In this document: in pieces, positions 17,664-27,285 of the stretch
Layout of the letters: each line of letters opens with the position of its first letter
Numbering within the stretch: position 1 is the stretch's first letter
Origin: Enterococcus florum
GTDB taxonomy: Bacteria > Bacillota > Bacilli > Lactobacillales > Enterococcaceae
DNA length: 64,000 nt
Reading direction: 5' to 3'
Assembly (NCBI RefSeq): GCF_004309355.1
Contig: NZ_BJCC01000007.1
Span: forward strand, 62,001 to 126,000
The notes under the pieces: generated by a model
Databases searched by the model: none
The model's input: only the letters and a program-made list of their open reading frames with translations
Told to the model about the DNA's origin: nothing
Made by a program: the position numbers and the translations under genes

Positions 17664-18019
17664 CACACATCGTTCCGCAAAATCTTTTCCATCTTTTTCC
17701 CTTTCGCCAGCTCATCAATCAGCTTGTCTAAATAGCGGATTTCCCGCATTAAGGGATCTTCGACTTCTTCCACACGTATACCGCAAACAACGCCTTTAAT
17801 TAATTCTCGCGACGGATTCATCGCAGGGGCCTCAGCAAAGAAGGTTCTGAAATCAGCCTTGGATTCCAGCTGCCCCTCCAATTCTTTCTGGCTATAACCA
17901 GTTAACCAGCGAAAAATTTCGTCGACCTCTGCCTTGGTACGGCCTTTCTTCTCAGCCTTAGTCACATAATGGGGATAGACACTGGCTACGCTCATGGTGA
18001 AAATGCGATGCTCTGCCAT
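17663..18019 (-). CDS. DUF2200 family protein
   Basis: A 118-residue cytoplasmic protein of the DUF2200 family, recognised from the opening block [19 protein letters not shown] and the [14 protein letters not shown] segment. Function is unknown. ATG 18019 follows CCAGGAGGTTTCT. Its stop codon borders the bidirectional terminator. Confidence 0.85.
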   Translation of the reverse strand: MAEHRIFTMSVASVYPHYVTKAEKKGRTKAEVDEIFRWLTGYSQKELEGQLESKADFRTFFAEAPAMNPSRELIKGVVCGIRVEEVEDPLMREIRYLDKLIDELAKGKKMEKILRNDV

Positions 18020-18078
18020 AGAAACCTCCTGGTAAGTGTTTTCTTTAGTTTACAAGAACCCACTCTTATTTAGCAAAT

Positions 18079-19401
18079 TTAAACCTCCGATGCTTTTCGT
18101 TTTGCTTCCGCTACAAACCGGTCCATTTGCTGGTAAAGCGTTGTTCGTAATGCTTGGACATCCTTTTTAACTAATTGCTTTTCTTTAACTAGCTGCTGGC
18201 CGTTCACCCATACATCCGACACGTTGCTGGCACTGGCTGAATAAACCAAAGCTGAATAGGCGTCAAAGATCGGGAACATATTCACTGACTGGGTTTCTAC
18301 TAAGGTAAGATCGGCTTGTTTTCCAACTTCTAAAGAACCTACTTGATCAAACAAGCCCAGCGTCTTAGCGCCGCCCGCTGTAGCCAGACAGACAATTTCT
18401 CTCGCCGGAAAAGCGCTGCGATCTGCTAAATATGTCTTATGGAAATTAGCAAACATCCGCATCTGGGTAAATAAGTCTAAGGTATTGCCGCTGCTTGGCC
18501 CGTCTGTACCTAAACCAACTGTTATCTGATGCTTCAGCATATCCCCGACAGGTGCTACCCCTTTGGCTGATTTAGTATTAGCTCCGATACAATGAGCCAC
18601 TCGCACCTGCTCTTTGTACTGTTCAACTAAAGCCATATCCTCCTCGGTCATAAAAATACAATGAGCCATCACAAAGTCTTGCTCAAAGTAACCTAATCCA
18701 TGAAGGAAAGCGATTGGCGTTTGCTGATGCTTCTTGGCAAACTCCTCCATCTCATAAGTCATTTCCTCAACATGCATCGTGATTGGTGCGTGATATTTAC
18801 GGCTTAACTTCACGATCGCTTCTAAGGTTTTTAGGTCATTGGTATTCGGTGCATGAGGTGCAATCATCGGCGTAATCATTTCGTGGCCTTGCCATTTCTG
18901 GATAAACTGCTCACAATAGGCGAGCGCCTCACCCGCATTTTTCGCATCACAGGTAGCCATGTCCATGATGGTCTCCCCTAATAAAGCCCGAACCTGCATC
19001 CGTTCAGCAGCCTGAGCTACCTGATCTTCAAAATAGTACATGTCGCAAAAAGCCGTCACACCACTCAAAAGCATTTCTGCCATGGCATATTCCGCTGAAG
19101 TCCGTACTAATTCAGGTGTCATCACCTGTTCCAAGGGAAAAAGAAAGCGCCGTAGACGATCTGGCACATCATCTCCCAAGGAACGAAAGGGAATCATCCC
19201 CGTATGAGTATGGGTATTGATCATCCCCGGTAATAAAATGCCCTTTTTGCCGTCAATCACTCGATCCGCCTGAGGGAGCGAATCAGTCATCTCCCCCAAC
19301 TGGCTAATCTGATTATCCTCTATTAAAAGATACCCATTCTGGTATTCTGTCCATTTTTCATCCATCGTGAGAATATGGACATTTTTAATCAGCTGCTTCA
19401 T
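18079..19401 (-). CDS. Amidohydrolase, MTA/SAH deaminase (TRZ/ATZ) family
   Basis: Metal-dependent deaminase of 440 residues in the MtaD/SsnA group, which remove amino groups from methylthioadenosine, S-adenosylhomocysteine, guanine or related ring compounds. The metal ligands are seen in NTHTHTG (about residue 62), in the HVEEMTYE and MAHCIF segments, and in the GTDGPSS loop near residue 300. The N-terminal [13 protein letters not shown] strand and the C-terminal beta barrel ([15 protein letters not shown]) complete the fold. It overlaps the end of the adenine deaminase gene by 17 nt, so both probably serve purine salvage together. Exact substrate is inferred only. Confidence 0.85.
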   Translation of the reverse strand: MKQLIKNVHILTMDEKWTEYQNGYLLIEDNQISQLGEMTDSLPQADRVIDGKKGILLPGMINTHTHTGMIPFRSLGDDVPDRLRRFLFPLEQVMTPELVRTSAEYAMAEMLLSGVTAFCDMYYFEDQVAQAAERMQVRALLGETIMDMATCDAKNAGEALAYCEQFIQKWQGHEMITPMIAPHAPNTNDLKTLEAIVKLSRKYHAPITMHVEEMTYEMEEFAKKHQQTPIAFLHGLGYFEQDFVMAHCIFMTEEDMALVEQYKEQVRVAHCIGANTKSAKGVAPVGDMLKHQITVGLGTDGPSSGNTLDLFTQMRMFANFHKTYLADRSAFPAREIVCLATAGGAKTLGLFDQVGSLEVGKQADLTLVETQSVNMFPIFDAYSALVYSASASNVSDVWVNGQQLVKEKQLVKKDVQALRTTLYQQMDRFVAEAKRKASEV

Positions 19402-21124
19402 TGAGTAACACTCCGTCCTCTGGGAAAACCACTGGATAGAAGGTTTGGTTTTTCGTATCCATCATGCCTTTATCGGTCACCTTGATAGCTGGTGAAACCG
19501 GCAACGATAAAGTGGAGAAGGACATGATTTCGTTCATATTTTCATATCCTAAGGCCTGCATCGCTGCTCGAACCTTCTGCAAATCATGTCCTAACTCACT
19601 AACCGGTGCTTGAGACAAAATCCCGCCAATCGGCAGTGGACAAGTGGCTGTGACTTTCCCATCTTCTACTACCACATAGCCACCCTGAATTTCTAACAGC
19701 TTATGCTGTGCGGCCAAAATAGAAGCTTCGTCATTTCCCATGACCATCAGGTTGTGATGATCATGAGCCCAAGTCGTTGCGATAGCGCCCTTAGCTGTAA
19801 TCGGCTGACTCATTAAGGCGTATGCGATATTTCCATTGATGCCATAGCGTTCCATTACCAACAGCAAACTACAGTCAGCCGTCTCTAAATCAAGAACCCC
19901 ATTTACTACCGGTATTTCTTTGACGATCGGTTGGGTAAAGGTCCCAATAATCTGTTTTTGAATCACATTGCAGCGAACAGTTTCTTTGTCTGTTTGTACT
20001 TTCAGCTGCAGGTCTTCCTGCGTTAACTCACGGCAGCGAACACTCTTTTGATACTCAGCTGGGAAAGCTTCCACCACTTCAGGATGATAAAAAGCGTCGC
20101 CCTTTTGATAGACCTGCTCGCCAGACTTGTAGACAGCGGCAATTGCAAAATCCGCTAGATTATCCAGCAAAATGAAATCGGCCATTCTGCCGGGCGCAAT
20201 CATACCGCGATCATTCAAGCTCATCCGACGAGCTGGGGTATAAGTAGTCATGTAAATCGCCTGCTCCATCGGTAAGCCTGCCGCAACTGCCTTTTTCAAA
20301 TTTTCATTCAAATGACCATTTAACAAATCATCGACCATAACATCATCGGTAATAATACAAGCAAAGTCGTACAATTGGTGCTCCGTGATCACCGCCATAT
20401 TTTCCGGCGTAATTGATTTATTTTGGAACTGAATAAACAATCCTGCCTGAATTTTTTCCAATAAATGTTCAGGAAATTGATGGGTATGGTCAGACGTAAT
20501 CCCGCTGTATAGAAAATCAGCCAGTTCCTGATCGTAAATTTTCGGAATGTGTCCTTCCAACGGCATGGTTGGGCGTTCCTTTTTGCACAAAGCAATAATT
20601 TCAGCAATCAAAGAATCCGGTTCATAGGCAATACCCTTAAAATTCATGGCTTCCCCCAAACAAATGACTTGTGGGTTCTGCAGCAGTTCCCTCACTTCTG
20701 ACAAACCAATAATGCCACCAGTGGTTTCCAACTCAGGCGTGGTGGAAGGCACCGATGACGGAATTGCATGAAAAATATCCAGTTTTGTTTTGGCCGCCAT
20801 AAAATGCTTCAAGCCCTCTAAACCAAACGCATTCGCCATCTCATGAGCATCAGCAACAACCGTCGTTACCCCGTAACGCATGACTGATTCAGAGAAAATT
20901 GTTGGCGTCGTCATAGAGCTTTCAATATGCATATGAATATCCAGCAGTCCAGGGATCATGTACTGATCTTCCGCGTCAATAATCACTTCGCTGGAAAGCT
21001 GATCTACATCAGAAGAGCTGATATAATAAAATTTTTCGCCTTTAATTGCCACATGTTGCTTTTTAAATGTTCGCGTTGGTGTTTGGAACACCTGCGCATT
21101 TTTAATGATCTTGTCTACTCGCAT
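19385..21124 (-). CDS. ade: Adenine deaminase
   Basis: Converts adenine to hypoxanthine and ammonia. The 579-residue protein shows the adenine deaminase arrangement: [10 protein letters not shown] (metal ligands), [12 protein letters not shown], the EGHIPKI and SDHT segments, and a C-terminal domain with [14 protein letters not shown] and the GGIL motif. ATG 21124 follows GGGGAAAAAGC; the open frame continues 25 codons upstream without a ribosome binding site. It is the first gene of a two-gene unit with the downstream amidohydrolase. I see no purine riboswitch upstream. Confidence 0.94.
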   Translation of the reverse strand: MRVDKIIKNAQVFQTPTRTFKKQHVAIKGEKFYYISSSDVDQLSSEVIIDAEDQYMIPGLLDIHMHIESSMTTPTIFSESVMRYGVTTVVADAHEMANAFGLEGLKHFMAAKTKLDIFHAIPSSVPSTTPELETTGGIIGLSEVRELLQNPQVICLGEAMNFKGIAYEPDSLIAEIIALCKKERPTMPLEGHIPKIYDQELADFLYSGITSDHTHQFPEHLLEKIQAGLFIQFQNKSITPENMAVITEHQLYDFACIITDDVMVDDLLNGHLNENLKKAVAAGLPMEQAIYMTTYTPARRMSLNDRGMIAPGRMADFILLDNLADFAIAAVYKSGEQVYQKGDAFYHPEVVEAFPAEYQKSVRCRELTQEDLQLKVQTDKETVRCNVIQKQIIGTFTQPIVKEIPVVNGVLDLETADCSLLLVMERYGINGNIAYALMSQPITAKGAIATTWAHDHHNLMVMGNDEASILAAQHKLLEIQGGYVVVEDGKVTATCPLPIGGILSQAPVSELGHDLQKVRAAMQALGYENMNEIMSFSTLSLPVSPAIKVTDKGMMDTKNQTFYPVVFPEDGVLLNEAAD

Positions 21125-21207
21125 GCTTTTTCCCCTAATCCTTCGTTTTCTATCCCTCATTTTAGCAAACCAAATCTCCCCTGCCAAAAGGAATTTCACA
21201 TTTTACA

Positions 21208-21247
21208 CAAAAAAAAGAGTTGGAAATAGTGCACTCCCTTCCAACTC
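21208..21247 (-). terminator. Terminator of the marR-flavin reductase-ydeI operon
   Basis: GAGTTGGAA (21217-21225) / TTCCAACTC (21239-21247), followed on the minus strand by eight T. Confidence 0.8.
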
Positions 21248-21263
21248 GCGGTGACTCATCTCA

Positions 21264-21824
21264 TTACATCGGCTTCAAATTTTGATTTAAACGATCCACC
21301 ATCCAGGCCAACCGTTTTTCGCGACCCGCATCGGTCTTGGCATCTAAGTAAGCTCGGGTATAGGTTTTCCTCACAGAAGGTGACATGGCTTCAAAATTAG
21401 TGAAGGCTGGCTCATATTTCTTCAGCAAAGCCGCAACAACTGCAATATCCTCATCAGTGATTTGCAGAGCTTTGGGCTTGTCCCACTGACCATTTTCCTT
21501 GGCTTCCTTAATTTTTGCTCGACCAAGGCTTGTCATCCGGCCTTGCTCCTCCAGTTTTTTCACCAGCTTTTTGTTTTTTTCGGACCACTTGCTGTTGGCC
21601 CGTCGGCAGGCGAAATATTTCTTGTAGGAATGGCTGTCCAAGCTTTTCATTTGGCCATCTATCCAGCCATAACAGAGTGCTTCTTCCAACGCATCGTTCG
21701 CCGAAAGAGTCGTCGGTCCACCCTTTTTCCCAAAAAGCAGCCAAACACCTTTACTGCTGGTGGCATTCTCCACTAGCCATGCCTGAAACGCAGCTCTGTC
21801 TTTAAATGTAAGAAGATCACTCAT
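21264..21824 (-). CDS. YdeI/OmpD-associated family protein
   Basis: A 186-residue protein of the YdeI/OmpD-associated family, recognised from the KGVWLLFGKK and ALCYGWIDGQMKSLD blocks followed by SKWSEKNKKLVKKLEEQGRM and a C-terminal helical tail. Some members are called bacteriocin-protection proteins, but the mechanism is unclear. ATG 21824 overlaps the stop codon of the flavin reductase gene by 8 nt, so translation is coupled. The GGTGGGTG site lies within the preceding gene. Third gene of the MarR-led operon. Confidence 0.83.
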   Translation of the reverse strand: MSDLLTFKDRAAFQAWLVENATSSKGVWLLFGKKGGPTTLSANDALEEALCYGWIDGQMKSLDSHSYKKYFACRRANSKWSEKNKKLVKKLEEQGRMTSLGRAKIKEAKENGQWDKPKALQITDEDIAVVAALLKKYEPAFTNFEAMSPSVRKTYTRAYLDAKTDAGREKRLAWMVDRLNQNLKPM

Positions 21825-22401
21825 GCGCTTCACCCACCAGCTCTTTCATCGGTTCTCCCCAATCTCCCGGAGAAGTTCCGTCCCAGTTAAAGTACGATTG
21901 TCTGACTGACAGAATCGGCAGCAGCTTTTGCATACGCTGCTCGACACTCAAGCCTTCATCACAAATATATTCCTCTGCAAGAACGTTGCGAATCTTGCAC
22001 AAAAAGACTTCTCCGTCATCTAGCAGGATCGAACGGTCGACCTCCAACTCATAGACCCACGGACTTTTCGTTAAGATCGGTACATCCAAAACACTGCCTC
22101 TTTCGACCTCGACCGAAATATCCATCTTTTCTGCTTCATACCCATTTGTATTCCCAAAATAATCTGCAATAGGTAACAATTCTTCAGTAACAAGGTTTGC
22201 GGAAAAGATGCCAGTTGCTCGAATTCGATCCTTCGTCAGCTTATCGCCCCCAATACAGGCCATTACTCCCATCTCCTTGTCAAAATAATAACTGAGCCAG
22301 CAGAACAACCCAAAATTCGCTGTGCCATCCGCTTTGTTCGTTCCATAGACAAACAAGGTTTGCGGGCAAAAATGATTGGAAAGCGGGATTGATTTTTTCA
22401 T
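21817..22401 (-). CDS. Flavin reductase-like (FMN-binding split barrel) protein
   Basis: A 194-residue protein of the flavin reductase/DIM6-NTAB group. The N-terminal block PLSNHFCPQTLFVYGTNKADG and the NFGLFCWLSYYFDKEM segment fit the FMN-binding split barrel. It probably binds FMN and transfers electrons from NAD(P)H; the partner is unknown. The start overlaps the marR stop by 4 nt (ATGA) and the end overlaps the YdeI gene by 8 nt. The MarR control suggests induction by an electrophile or aromatic compound, which is inference. Confidence 0.82.
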   Translation of the reverse strand: MKKSIPLSNHFCPQTLFVYGTNKADGTANFGLFCWLSYYFDKEMGVMACIGGDKLTKDRIRATGIFSANLVTEELLPIADYFGNTNGYEAEKMDISVEVERGSVLDVPILTKSPWVYELEVDRSILLDDGEVFLCKIRNVLAEEYICDEGLSVEQRMQKLLPILSVRQSYFNWDGTSPGDWGEPMKELVGEAHE

Positions 22402-22838
22402 AGATTCTTCTCCTTTGCGCTAAGATTAGCCAATATTCTTTGCAGCTCCTTTTCAAAGGCTGTTACTTCTTCTTCCGAAAAGCCTGCATAGTACACGTCA
22501 TTCATTTCCTGAGAAATTTTATTGTAATCGTCATTTAATTTGCGTGCGGTATCTGTCAGAGAGACCCGAATTTTCCGCTTGTCGTCCGGGTCAGAGACGC
22601 GCTGGATTAGGTTAGCTTGTTCCATCCGCCCAAGCATACTGGTCAAAGTCGTTTTCGCTAAACTGGTCATTTGCGACAACTCAACGATCGAGATATCATC
22701 CTTCTGCCACAACACATACAAAATCCGGCCCTGCGCACCATTAAATTCTTCTACACCAGCATTTGCCAGCAGGCGTTCAAAGATCCTGCCGCTGATCTGT
22801 GTAATTTGAGCCATTAAAAATCCGCCCTGAGTTTGCAC
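22398..22838 (-). CDS. MarR family transcriptional regulator
   Basis: Winged-helix regulator of about 146 residues. The DNA-binding part is visible as SIVELSQMTSLAKTTLTSML, followed by the wing DPDDKRKIRVSLT, with dimerising helices at both ends. I chose the GTG at 22838, six bases after GAGGTG; an ATG at 22814 would give a shorter protein that starts at the first dimerisation helix. It probably represses its own operon by binding the 24-bp palindrome upstream. Confidence 0.87.
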   Translation of the reverse strand: MQTQGGFLMAQITQISGRIFERLLANAGVEEFNGAQGRILYVLWQKDDISIVELSQMTSLAKTTLTSMLGRMEQANLIQRVSDPDDKRKIRVSLTDTARKLNDDYNKISQEMNDVYYAGFSEEEVTAFEKELQRILANLSAKEKNL

Positions 22839-22859
22839 ACTTCTCACCTCTACTTCCTT

Positions 22860-22883
22860 AAATAGTACTATATAGTACTATTT
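22860..22883. promoter_or_regulatory. 24-bp perfect palindrome, probable MarR operator
   Basis: The palindrome is centred between 22871 and 22872, with arms reading AAATAGTACTAT. On the minus strand a TTTACA / TACTAT promoter with an 18-bp spacer lies across it, the palindrome covering the spacer and the -10. The site is 22 bp upstream of the marR start. Confidence 0.75.
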
Positions 22884-22924
22884 TTTGTAAACTCTTTTTG
22901 AAGCAAAGACACCCATTTCTTCAC

Positions 22925-22963
22925 AAAAACGAGCCCACATCATCGCAGATGTGAGCTCGTTTT
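22925..22963 (-). terminator. Terminator of the polyamine ABC operon
   Basis: GAGCCCACATC (22931-22941) / GATGTGAGCTC (22948-22958) with T and A runs on both sides. Located just after the binding-protein gene. Confidence 0.8.
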
Positions 22964-22971
22964 TCGATTAT

Positions 22972-24060
22972 TTAGTTATTCATCGTACGGTTCCATTGGT
23001 CAATCCAAGAAGACAGATTTTCGTTGATCATCTTGAAATCAACGGCTTCTGCTCGCTCAGCGATCGCACCATATGTTTTGTTTTCTGCTTCTTCGTCGGT
23101 CAATTCAACGTCTTTGTTGGTCGGTCCTTCGTTCAGCGACAACGCTTTGGCCTTTTGGGATTCTTCGCTGATGCGGTGGTTTACGAAAGCCAGTGCCAAG
23201 TCTTTGTTTTCAGTTTCTTTTGGAATGTTGATCGTGTTGTAGTTCGCGTAAGTACCTGATTCAGGAACCACATATTCTACGTTTTCAGCAGCGCCCTTGA
23301 TGATATCGACAGCAAAATCTGCCACGACTGCTACTTCGATCTCCCCAGATTGGAACATGTTAGCTAAATCAGAAGATTTAGAGTAAGTTTTTACTACGTT
23401 TGGTTTTAATTCTTCCATTGCTTTGAAGGCAGCTTCGCCTTTGTCAGAAGCAATGTCTTTGCCTGCATGATCGCTAGCCACGTACATCATCAGTGGACCC
23501 GCAGTTACAGTGATATCTGGAACAGAAATCTTGCCTTTCAACTCGTCACTCCACAAGTCATCCCAACTGGTTATGTCTTTTCCAACTTTTTCTTTGTCGT
23601 AGACGATCCCGATACTGTTTACTGCGATCGGTACACCAGCACCGCTTTCGTAAACTTCTTTTGCACCATCAGTCAGGTTTGCCAAGTTAGGGACATCCTT
23701 TTCAGTAATATCCATAAACAAGTCGTCCTGGTTGCCTTCGGTTGAATTGTTTTGCGCCAATTCAATCACGTCCACGCCAGCTTTTGGATTGTTCTTTAAT
23801 TTGGTAAAACGGTCTGCACTGTTGCCGACTTCAAGGGTCACTTTAGCATCATTTTCTTTAGCAAAGGGGTCCATTATGTCTTTTTTCACGATATCTTCGC
23901 TCAATCCAAAGGTCGAAACGACCAATGATTTGCTGCCGGCACTTGAGCTGTTGTCATCTGAACTTCCTGTACTTCCGCCGTTGCCTGCATCACTGTTGCC
24001 GCATGCTGCCAATGCAATGCTTGCCAATGCGACCATACCCACTAAAAATTTCTTCTTCAT
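22972..24060 (-). CDS. potD: Polyamine-type ABC transporter substrate-binding lipoprotein
   Basis: Extracellular binding protein of 362 residues, anchored as a lipoprotein: the signal peptide ends in the lipobox LAAC, with Cys at about residue 20. A Ser/Gly/Asn linker follows, then a family 1/PotD-type binding fold with SLVVSTFGLSEDIVKK, GVPIAVNSIGIVYD and SWDDLW segments. PotD and PotF proteins bind spermidine or putrescine; related proteins bind other small cations or thiamine-like compounds, so the substrate is not certain. Last gene of potB-potC-potA-potD order, with a terminator after it. Confidence 0.85.
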   Translation of the reverse strand: MKKKFLVGMVALASIALAACGNSDAGNGGSTGSSDDNSSSAGSKSLVVSTFGLSEDIVKKDIMDPFAKENDAKVTLEVGNSADRFTKLKNNPKAGVDVIELAQNNSTEGNQDDLFMDITEKDVPNLANLTDGAKEVYESGAGVPIAVNSIGIVYDKEKVGKDITSWDDLWSDELKGKISVPDITVTAGPLMMYVASDHAGKDIASDKGEAAFKAMEELKPNVVKTYSKSSDLANMFQSGEIEVAVVADFAVDIIKGAAENVEYVVPESGTYANYNTINIPKETENKDLALAFVNHRISEESQKAKALSLNEGPTNKDVELTDEEAENKTYGAIAERAEAVDFKMINENLSSWIDQWNRTMNN

Positions 24061-24074
24061 CCTTTTAGCTCCTT

Positions 24075-25106
24075 TTATTTTTCTAAAATGACTAATTTTT
24101 CAGCAGGGAAGCTCAGCGCAATGCTGTCCCCTGTTTGAAACACTTGTTGGTCGCCGCCGTTGACCAGCAGCTTGCCTAATGATGACTCCACTTCATACTG
24201 ATGGCTCTTGCCTAAGAAGGTCCGCACACTGACAGTACCTTTGATTGGGCCATCGGCTGTAATTTCAATATCTTCTGGACGAATGGTTGCAACTGCTTTT
24301 TCCATTGTTCCTTGAGACAATTTGCTGAAAACAAGCGTACCATCGGTCGTTGTATAGCTTCCATCCGTATTCTTTGTTACGTCAAAAAAGTTTTCAAATC
24401 CAATAAAATGAGCCACAAACTGGGTCTTAGGTAAACGATAAATATTTTCCGGCGTATCGTATTGTTCGATCACGCCCCCATTCATGATTGCCACCTTATC
24501 TGAGATCGAGAAGCATTCTTCCTGGTCATGAGTAACGAAAACTGTCGTGATTCCTAATTGACGCTGGATCCGTTTGATCTCGATGCGCATCGCAACCCGC
24601 AATTTGGCATCTAAGTTACTCAACGGCTCGTCTAACAATAGAAGCTTTGGCTCGATAATCAAAGCGCGAGCCAGCGCGACCCGTTGCCGTTGACCACCAG
24701 AAAGTTGCTTAGGATAACGGTCGCCAAGATTTTCCAGCCCACAGATTGTTAACATGTCTGCAACTTTTTGATCCATGACTTCCTTTTTCTCTTTACGCAG
24801 TTTCAAACCAAAGGCCACATTTTCCGCAATAGTTAAATGAGGGAATAGCGCATAGCTTTGGAACACCATGCCAAAGTTCCGTTTATGCACCGGTACCTTG
24901 GTTAAATTGTCGCTATCTAAAATAAAATCTCCATCGTTCGGCTGAATCAAGCCGGCAATGACCCGCAAAGTCGTTGTTTTCCCACAACCACTTGGTCCTA
25001 ATAATGAAACCAATTCACCTTTTTCCATGGAAATATTTAAATCCTTTAGAATATCTTGCTTGCCGTCATAGCTGACGCGAATGTCGCTTAATTCTACAAA
25101 TGACAC
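24075..25106 (-). CDS. potA: Polyamine-type ABC transporter ATP-binding protein
   Basis: Cytoplasmic ATPase of 343 residues. Walker A is GPSGCGKTT, the signature LSGGQRQR, and Walker B LLLLDEP, followed by the H-loop FVTHDQEE. A C-terminal TOBE-type domain of about 100 residues (IRPEDIEI onward) is typical of PotA-class regulators. The start is GTG at 25106, eight to nine bases after AAGGAGCGAACC. Third gene of the four-gene importer operon; 15 bp separate it from the binding-protein gene. Confidence 0.9.
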   Translation of the reverse strand: MSFVELSDIRVSYDGKQDILKDLNISMEKGELVSLLGPSGCGKTTTLRVIAGLIQPNDGDFILDSDNLTKVPVHKRNFGMVFQSYALFPHLTIAENVAFGLKLRKEKKEVMDQKVADMLTICGLENLGDRYPKQLSGGQRQRVALARALIIEPKLLLLDEPLSNLDAKLRVAMRIEIKRIQRQLGITTVFVTHDQEECFSISDKVAIMNGGVIEQYDTPENIYRLPKTQFVAHFIGFENFFDVTKNTDGSYTTTDGTLVFSKLSQGTMEKAVATIRPEDIEITADGPIKGTVSVRTFLGKSHQYEVESSLGKLLVNGGDQQVFQTGDSIALSFPAEKLVILEK

Positions 25107-25156
25107 GATAGGTTCGCTCCTTGTTTATTCTTAGTTTGTAAGTGGTTGCTGGGGAT

Positions 25157-25936
25157 TTAAACGATAGATGCCAATCCCAAAGTCCGTTCAATCAAAAACA
25201 TTAAGCCAATCGTCAACAGCATCAGCATCACTGAAATCGCTGAGACCGTCGGATCATAGTTGTACTCCATATAGCTTAACAGTGAAGTCGGCAGCATCGT
25301 AACGCCTGGACCAGATAAGAACATTGACACTGGAACATTGTTAAAGGAATTAACGAAGGCCAGCATGAACGAAGCAAAAATTCCTGATGATACATTTGGC
25401 AAAACGATTTGGACAAAGGCCCGCAGACGCGTACAACCTAGCGTCCAAGCCACCTCCTCCATCGAATAATCCAGCTGCTCCATACTAGATCCGACAACTC
25501 GAATAATGTAAGGCAAACTAATCAAAAAATGTCCCATCAACAGGCCTTGAAACACTGGTAAGCCCAGTGAAACCACGATAAATTGAAATAGTGTATAACC
25601 CACGACAATTCCCGGAATCACAGTTGGGGATAAGAAAAAGCTCTTGATTAAACTACGGCCCTTCATCGGAAACCGTGCCAGCGCATAAGAAGCCGGTACC
25701 CCGACTACCAAAGCCAGCAAAGTTGCCAAAACACCGATCAGCAAACTCAAACGAAAGCTCTCCATGATCGACTCATTCATCAAGGCATTGGCATACCAAT
25801 CCAAGGTGAAGCCCTTAATCGGAAACTGGATCGCTGAAGCCGTCCCGAAAGAGGTGATCGCAATTAGTACCAAGGGTAAAAATAAGAAGGCAAATACGAG
25901 AATCGCAACAATCGTCATCCCTTTTTGTTTACGCAT
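25157..25936 (-). CDS. potC: Polyamine-type ABC transporter permease
   Basis: Membrane subunit of 259 residues with six predicted membrane segments. The EAA loop that contacts the ATPase is visible as MEEVAWTLGCTRLRAFVQIVLP at about residues 165-185. ATG 25936 lies at the end of the upstream permease gene, overlapping its stop by 8 nt, with AGGAGAG inside that gene as ribosome binding site. Corresponds to the second permease (PotC/PotI type). Confidence 0.88.
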   Translation of the reverse strand: MRKQKGMTIVAILVFAFLFLPLVLIAITSFGTASAIQFPIKGFTLDWYANALMNESIMESFRLSLLIGVLATLLALVVGVPASYALARFPMKGRSLIKSFFLSPTVIPGIVVGYTLFQFIVVSLGLPVFQGLLMGHFLISLPYIIRVVGSSMEQLDYSMEEVAWTLGCTRLRAFVQIVLPNVSSGIFASFMLAFVNSFNNVPVSMFLSGPGVTMLPTSLLSYMEYNYDPTVSAISVMLMLLTIGLMFLIERTLGLASIV

Positions 25937-26762
25937 TATGAAATTCTCTCCTATCCACTTGTTTCGCAATGAAATTCAAGACCTTCATTACTACTAAGGT
26001 CGTAACGATCATAATTAAAGCAATCACAGCCACACCGTTCCAATCTCCTAAGGTAGCTGCTCGCTGATACAAGAAAGTCGACATCAGCATTTTCTGATTC
26101 CCACCTAATAACTGCGGTGTCGTATAAGCGGTCAACGTCCCAGTGAAGACCAGAATACTTCCGACGATCGCACCAGGGATCGACAAAGGCAAAACGATTT
26201 TCAGAAAAGCGGTAAAGGGAGATGCTCCTAGTGTTTCAGCAGCCTCCAGCATTTCGCCTTCAATATTTTCCATCACACCAACTAAGGTCATGATCATCGT
26301 CGGCAAAAATAAATACACCGAGCCGATAATAATAGCAAACTCTGTGTACAACAAATTTAACGGCTGCTCAACTAATCCGGTTTTCAGCAGTAGCGTATTC
26401 AAGACTCCGTTTTTTCCCAATATATTGATCCAGGCAAAACTCCGAATCACGGAATTGGTCAGTAGCGGAAATAAAGTCATAGCCATTAGAATACCGCGCC
26501 ATTTTTTATTCAATCCAGCGATAAAATAGGCAGTCGGAATGCCAAAGATCAGCGAAACCAATGTTACAATACTTGACACACGGATGGTGCGCCAGAAAAT
26601 CCCACGATTGTACTCATCCTGGAAAAAAGCAAGGTAATTCCCAAAGCCGCCATTCTCTGGCAGAAAACTAGGGAAAATGCTTGCGATCAAAGGCATCATC
26701 AAAAAGAAGATCAGTAGGACAAGCCCTGGCAAAAGAATGAAATAAGGAACGTTTTTCTTCAT
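25929..26762 (-). CDS. potB: Polyamine-type ABC transporter permease
   Basis: Membrane subunit of 277 residues with about six membrane segments. The EAA motif reads MLEAAETLGASPFTAFLKIVLP. ATG 26762 follows GAGGAGTTTAAA; the longer open frame to 26789 has no such site. First gene of the importer operon, with a promoter 34-62 bp upstream and inverted repeats around it. Confidence 0.88.
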   Translation of the reverse strand: MKKNVPYFILLPGLVLLIFFLMMPLIASIFPSFLPENGGFGNYLAFFQDEYNRGIFWRTIRVSSIVTLVSLIFGIPTAYFIAGLNKKWRGILMAMTLFPLLTNSVIRSFAWINILGKNGVLNTLLLKTGLVEQPLNLLYTEFAIIIGSVYLFLPTMIMTLVGVMENIEGEMLEAAETLGASPFTAFLKIVLPLSIPGAIVGSILVFTGTLTAYTTPQLLGGNQKMLMSTFLYQRAATLGDWNGVAVIALIMIVTTLVVMKVLNFIAKQVDRREFHNA

Positions 26763-26795
26763 TTTAAACTCCTCGTTCGTTTTTAACATAGATGT

Positions 26796-26824
26796 AGTAT
26801 ATACGAATTTTTTCTCAGCGACAA
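26796..26824 (-). promoter_or_regulatory. Promoter of the polyamine importer operon
   Basis: On the minus strand, TTGTCG (26819-26824), a 17-bp spacer and TATACT (26796-26801). The -35 lies inside the inverted repeat GACAA (26820-26824) / TTGTC (26832-26836), which may be an operator. A second inverted repeat, AACGCTAAA (26861-26869) / TTTAGCATT (26880-26888) with one mismatch, lies upstream. Confidence 0.55.
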
Positions 26825-26888
26825 TACAATTTTGTCAATAATTCAGTCCAAAGCAATATTAACGCTAAAGTCATTAATTTTTAGCATT

Positions 26889-27236
26889 ATTTTGACTATT
26901 TTTTTCAAATGGATACAGAACATGACGTACTCGATTTCCAAGCTGCAGATATAAATGTTCGTGTTTTACTTAATTCCAGAATATTAAAAAAACGGTCATA
27001 AAAAAATGATCAAAAGAACCCTCGTCTCTTGATCATTTCGACTATTTTGCACTTTTATCGATGGCTATTTTTTGATTTTTTGAATGGCCAGTCTGGTAGA
27101 AGAATGGCTCCATACTTTCTTTTTTGATGGTCCACCTATTGCTGATAAAAGGCTTTGCTTAATTTGATAGCTCTTGCCTCAGCGGAGAATGATCCGTTCG
27201 CTTTCGAATCCTCGGATTTCCAGCTTATTTTTAATC
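26889..27236. other. Gene-free stretch between the importer operon and asnS
   Basis: No gene with a supported start was found. The stretch carries a minus-strand terminator-like hairpin (27004-27038) that belongs to no annotated gene, since the asnS terminator lies upstream of it at 27237-27276. Short minus-strand frames of 20-30 codons occur between the two hairpins but lack good ribosome binding sites. A small RNA or a gene remnant is possible. Confidence 0.35.
27004..27038 (-). terminator. Orphan terminator-like hairpin
   Basis: AAATGATCAA (27004-27013) / TTGATCATTT (27029-27038), followed on the minus strand by a T-run. No annotated gene ends into it. Confidence 0.55.
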
Positions 27237-27276
27237 AAAAAGTAAGCGACTAGACTATCTATGCCCAATCGCTTAC
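27237..27276 (-). terminator. Terminator of the dinG-asnS operon
   Basis: GTAAGCGA (27242-27249) / TCGCTTAC (27269-27276), followed on the minus strand by TTTTTGA, just after the asnS stop. Confidence 0.75.
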
Positions 27277-27285
27277 ATCTATTGC

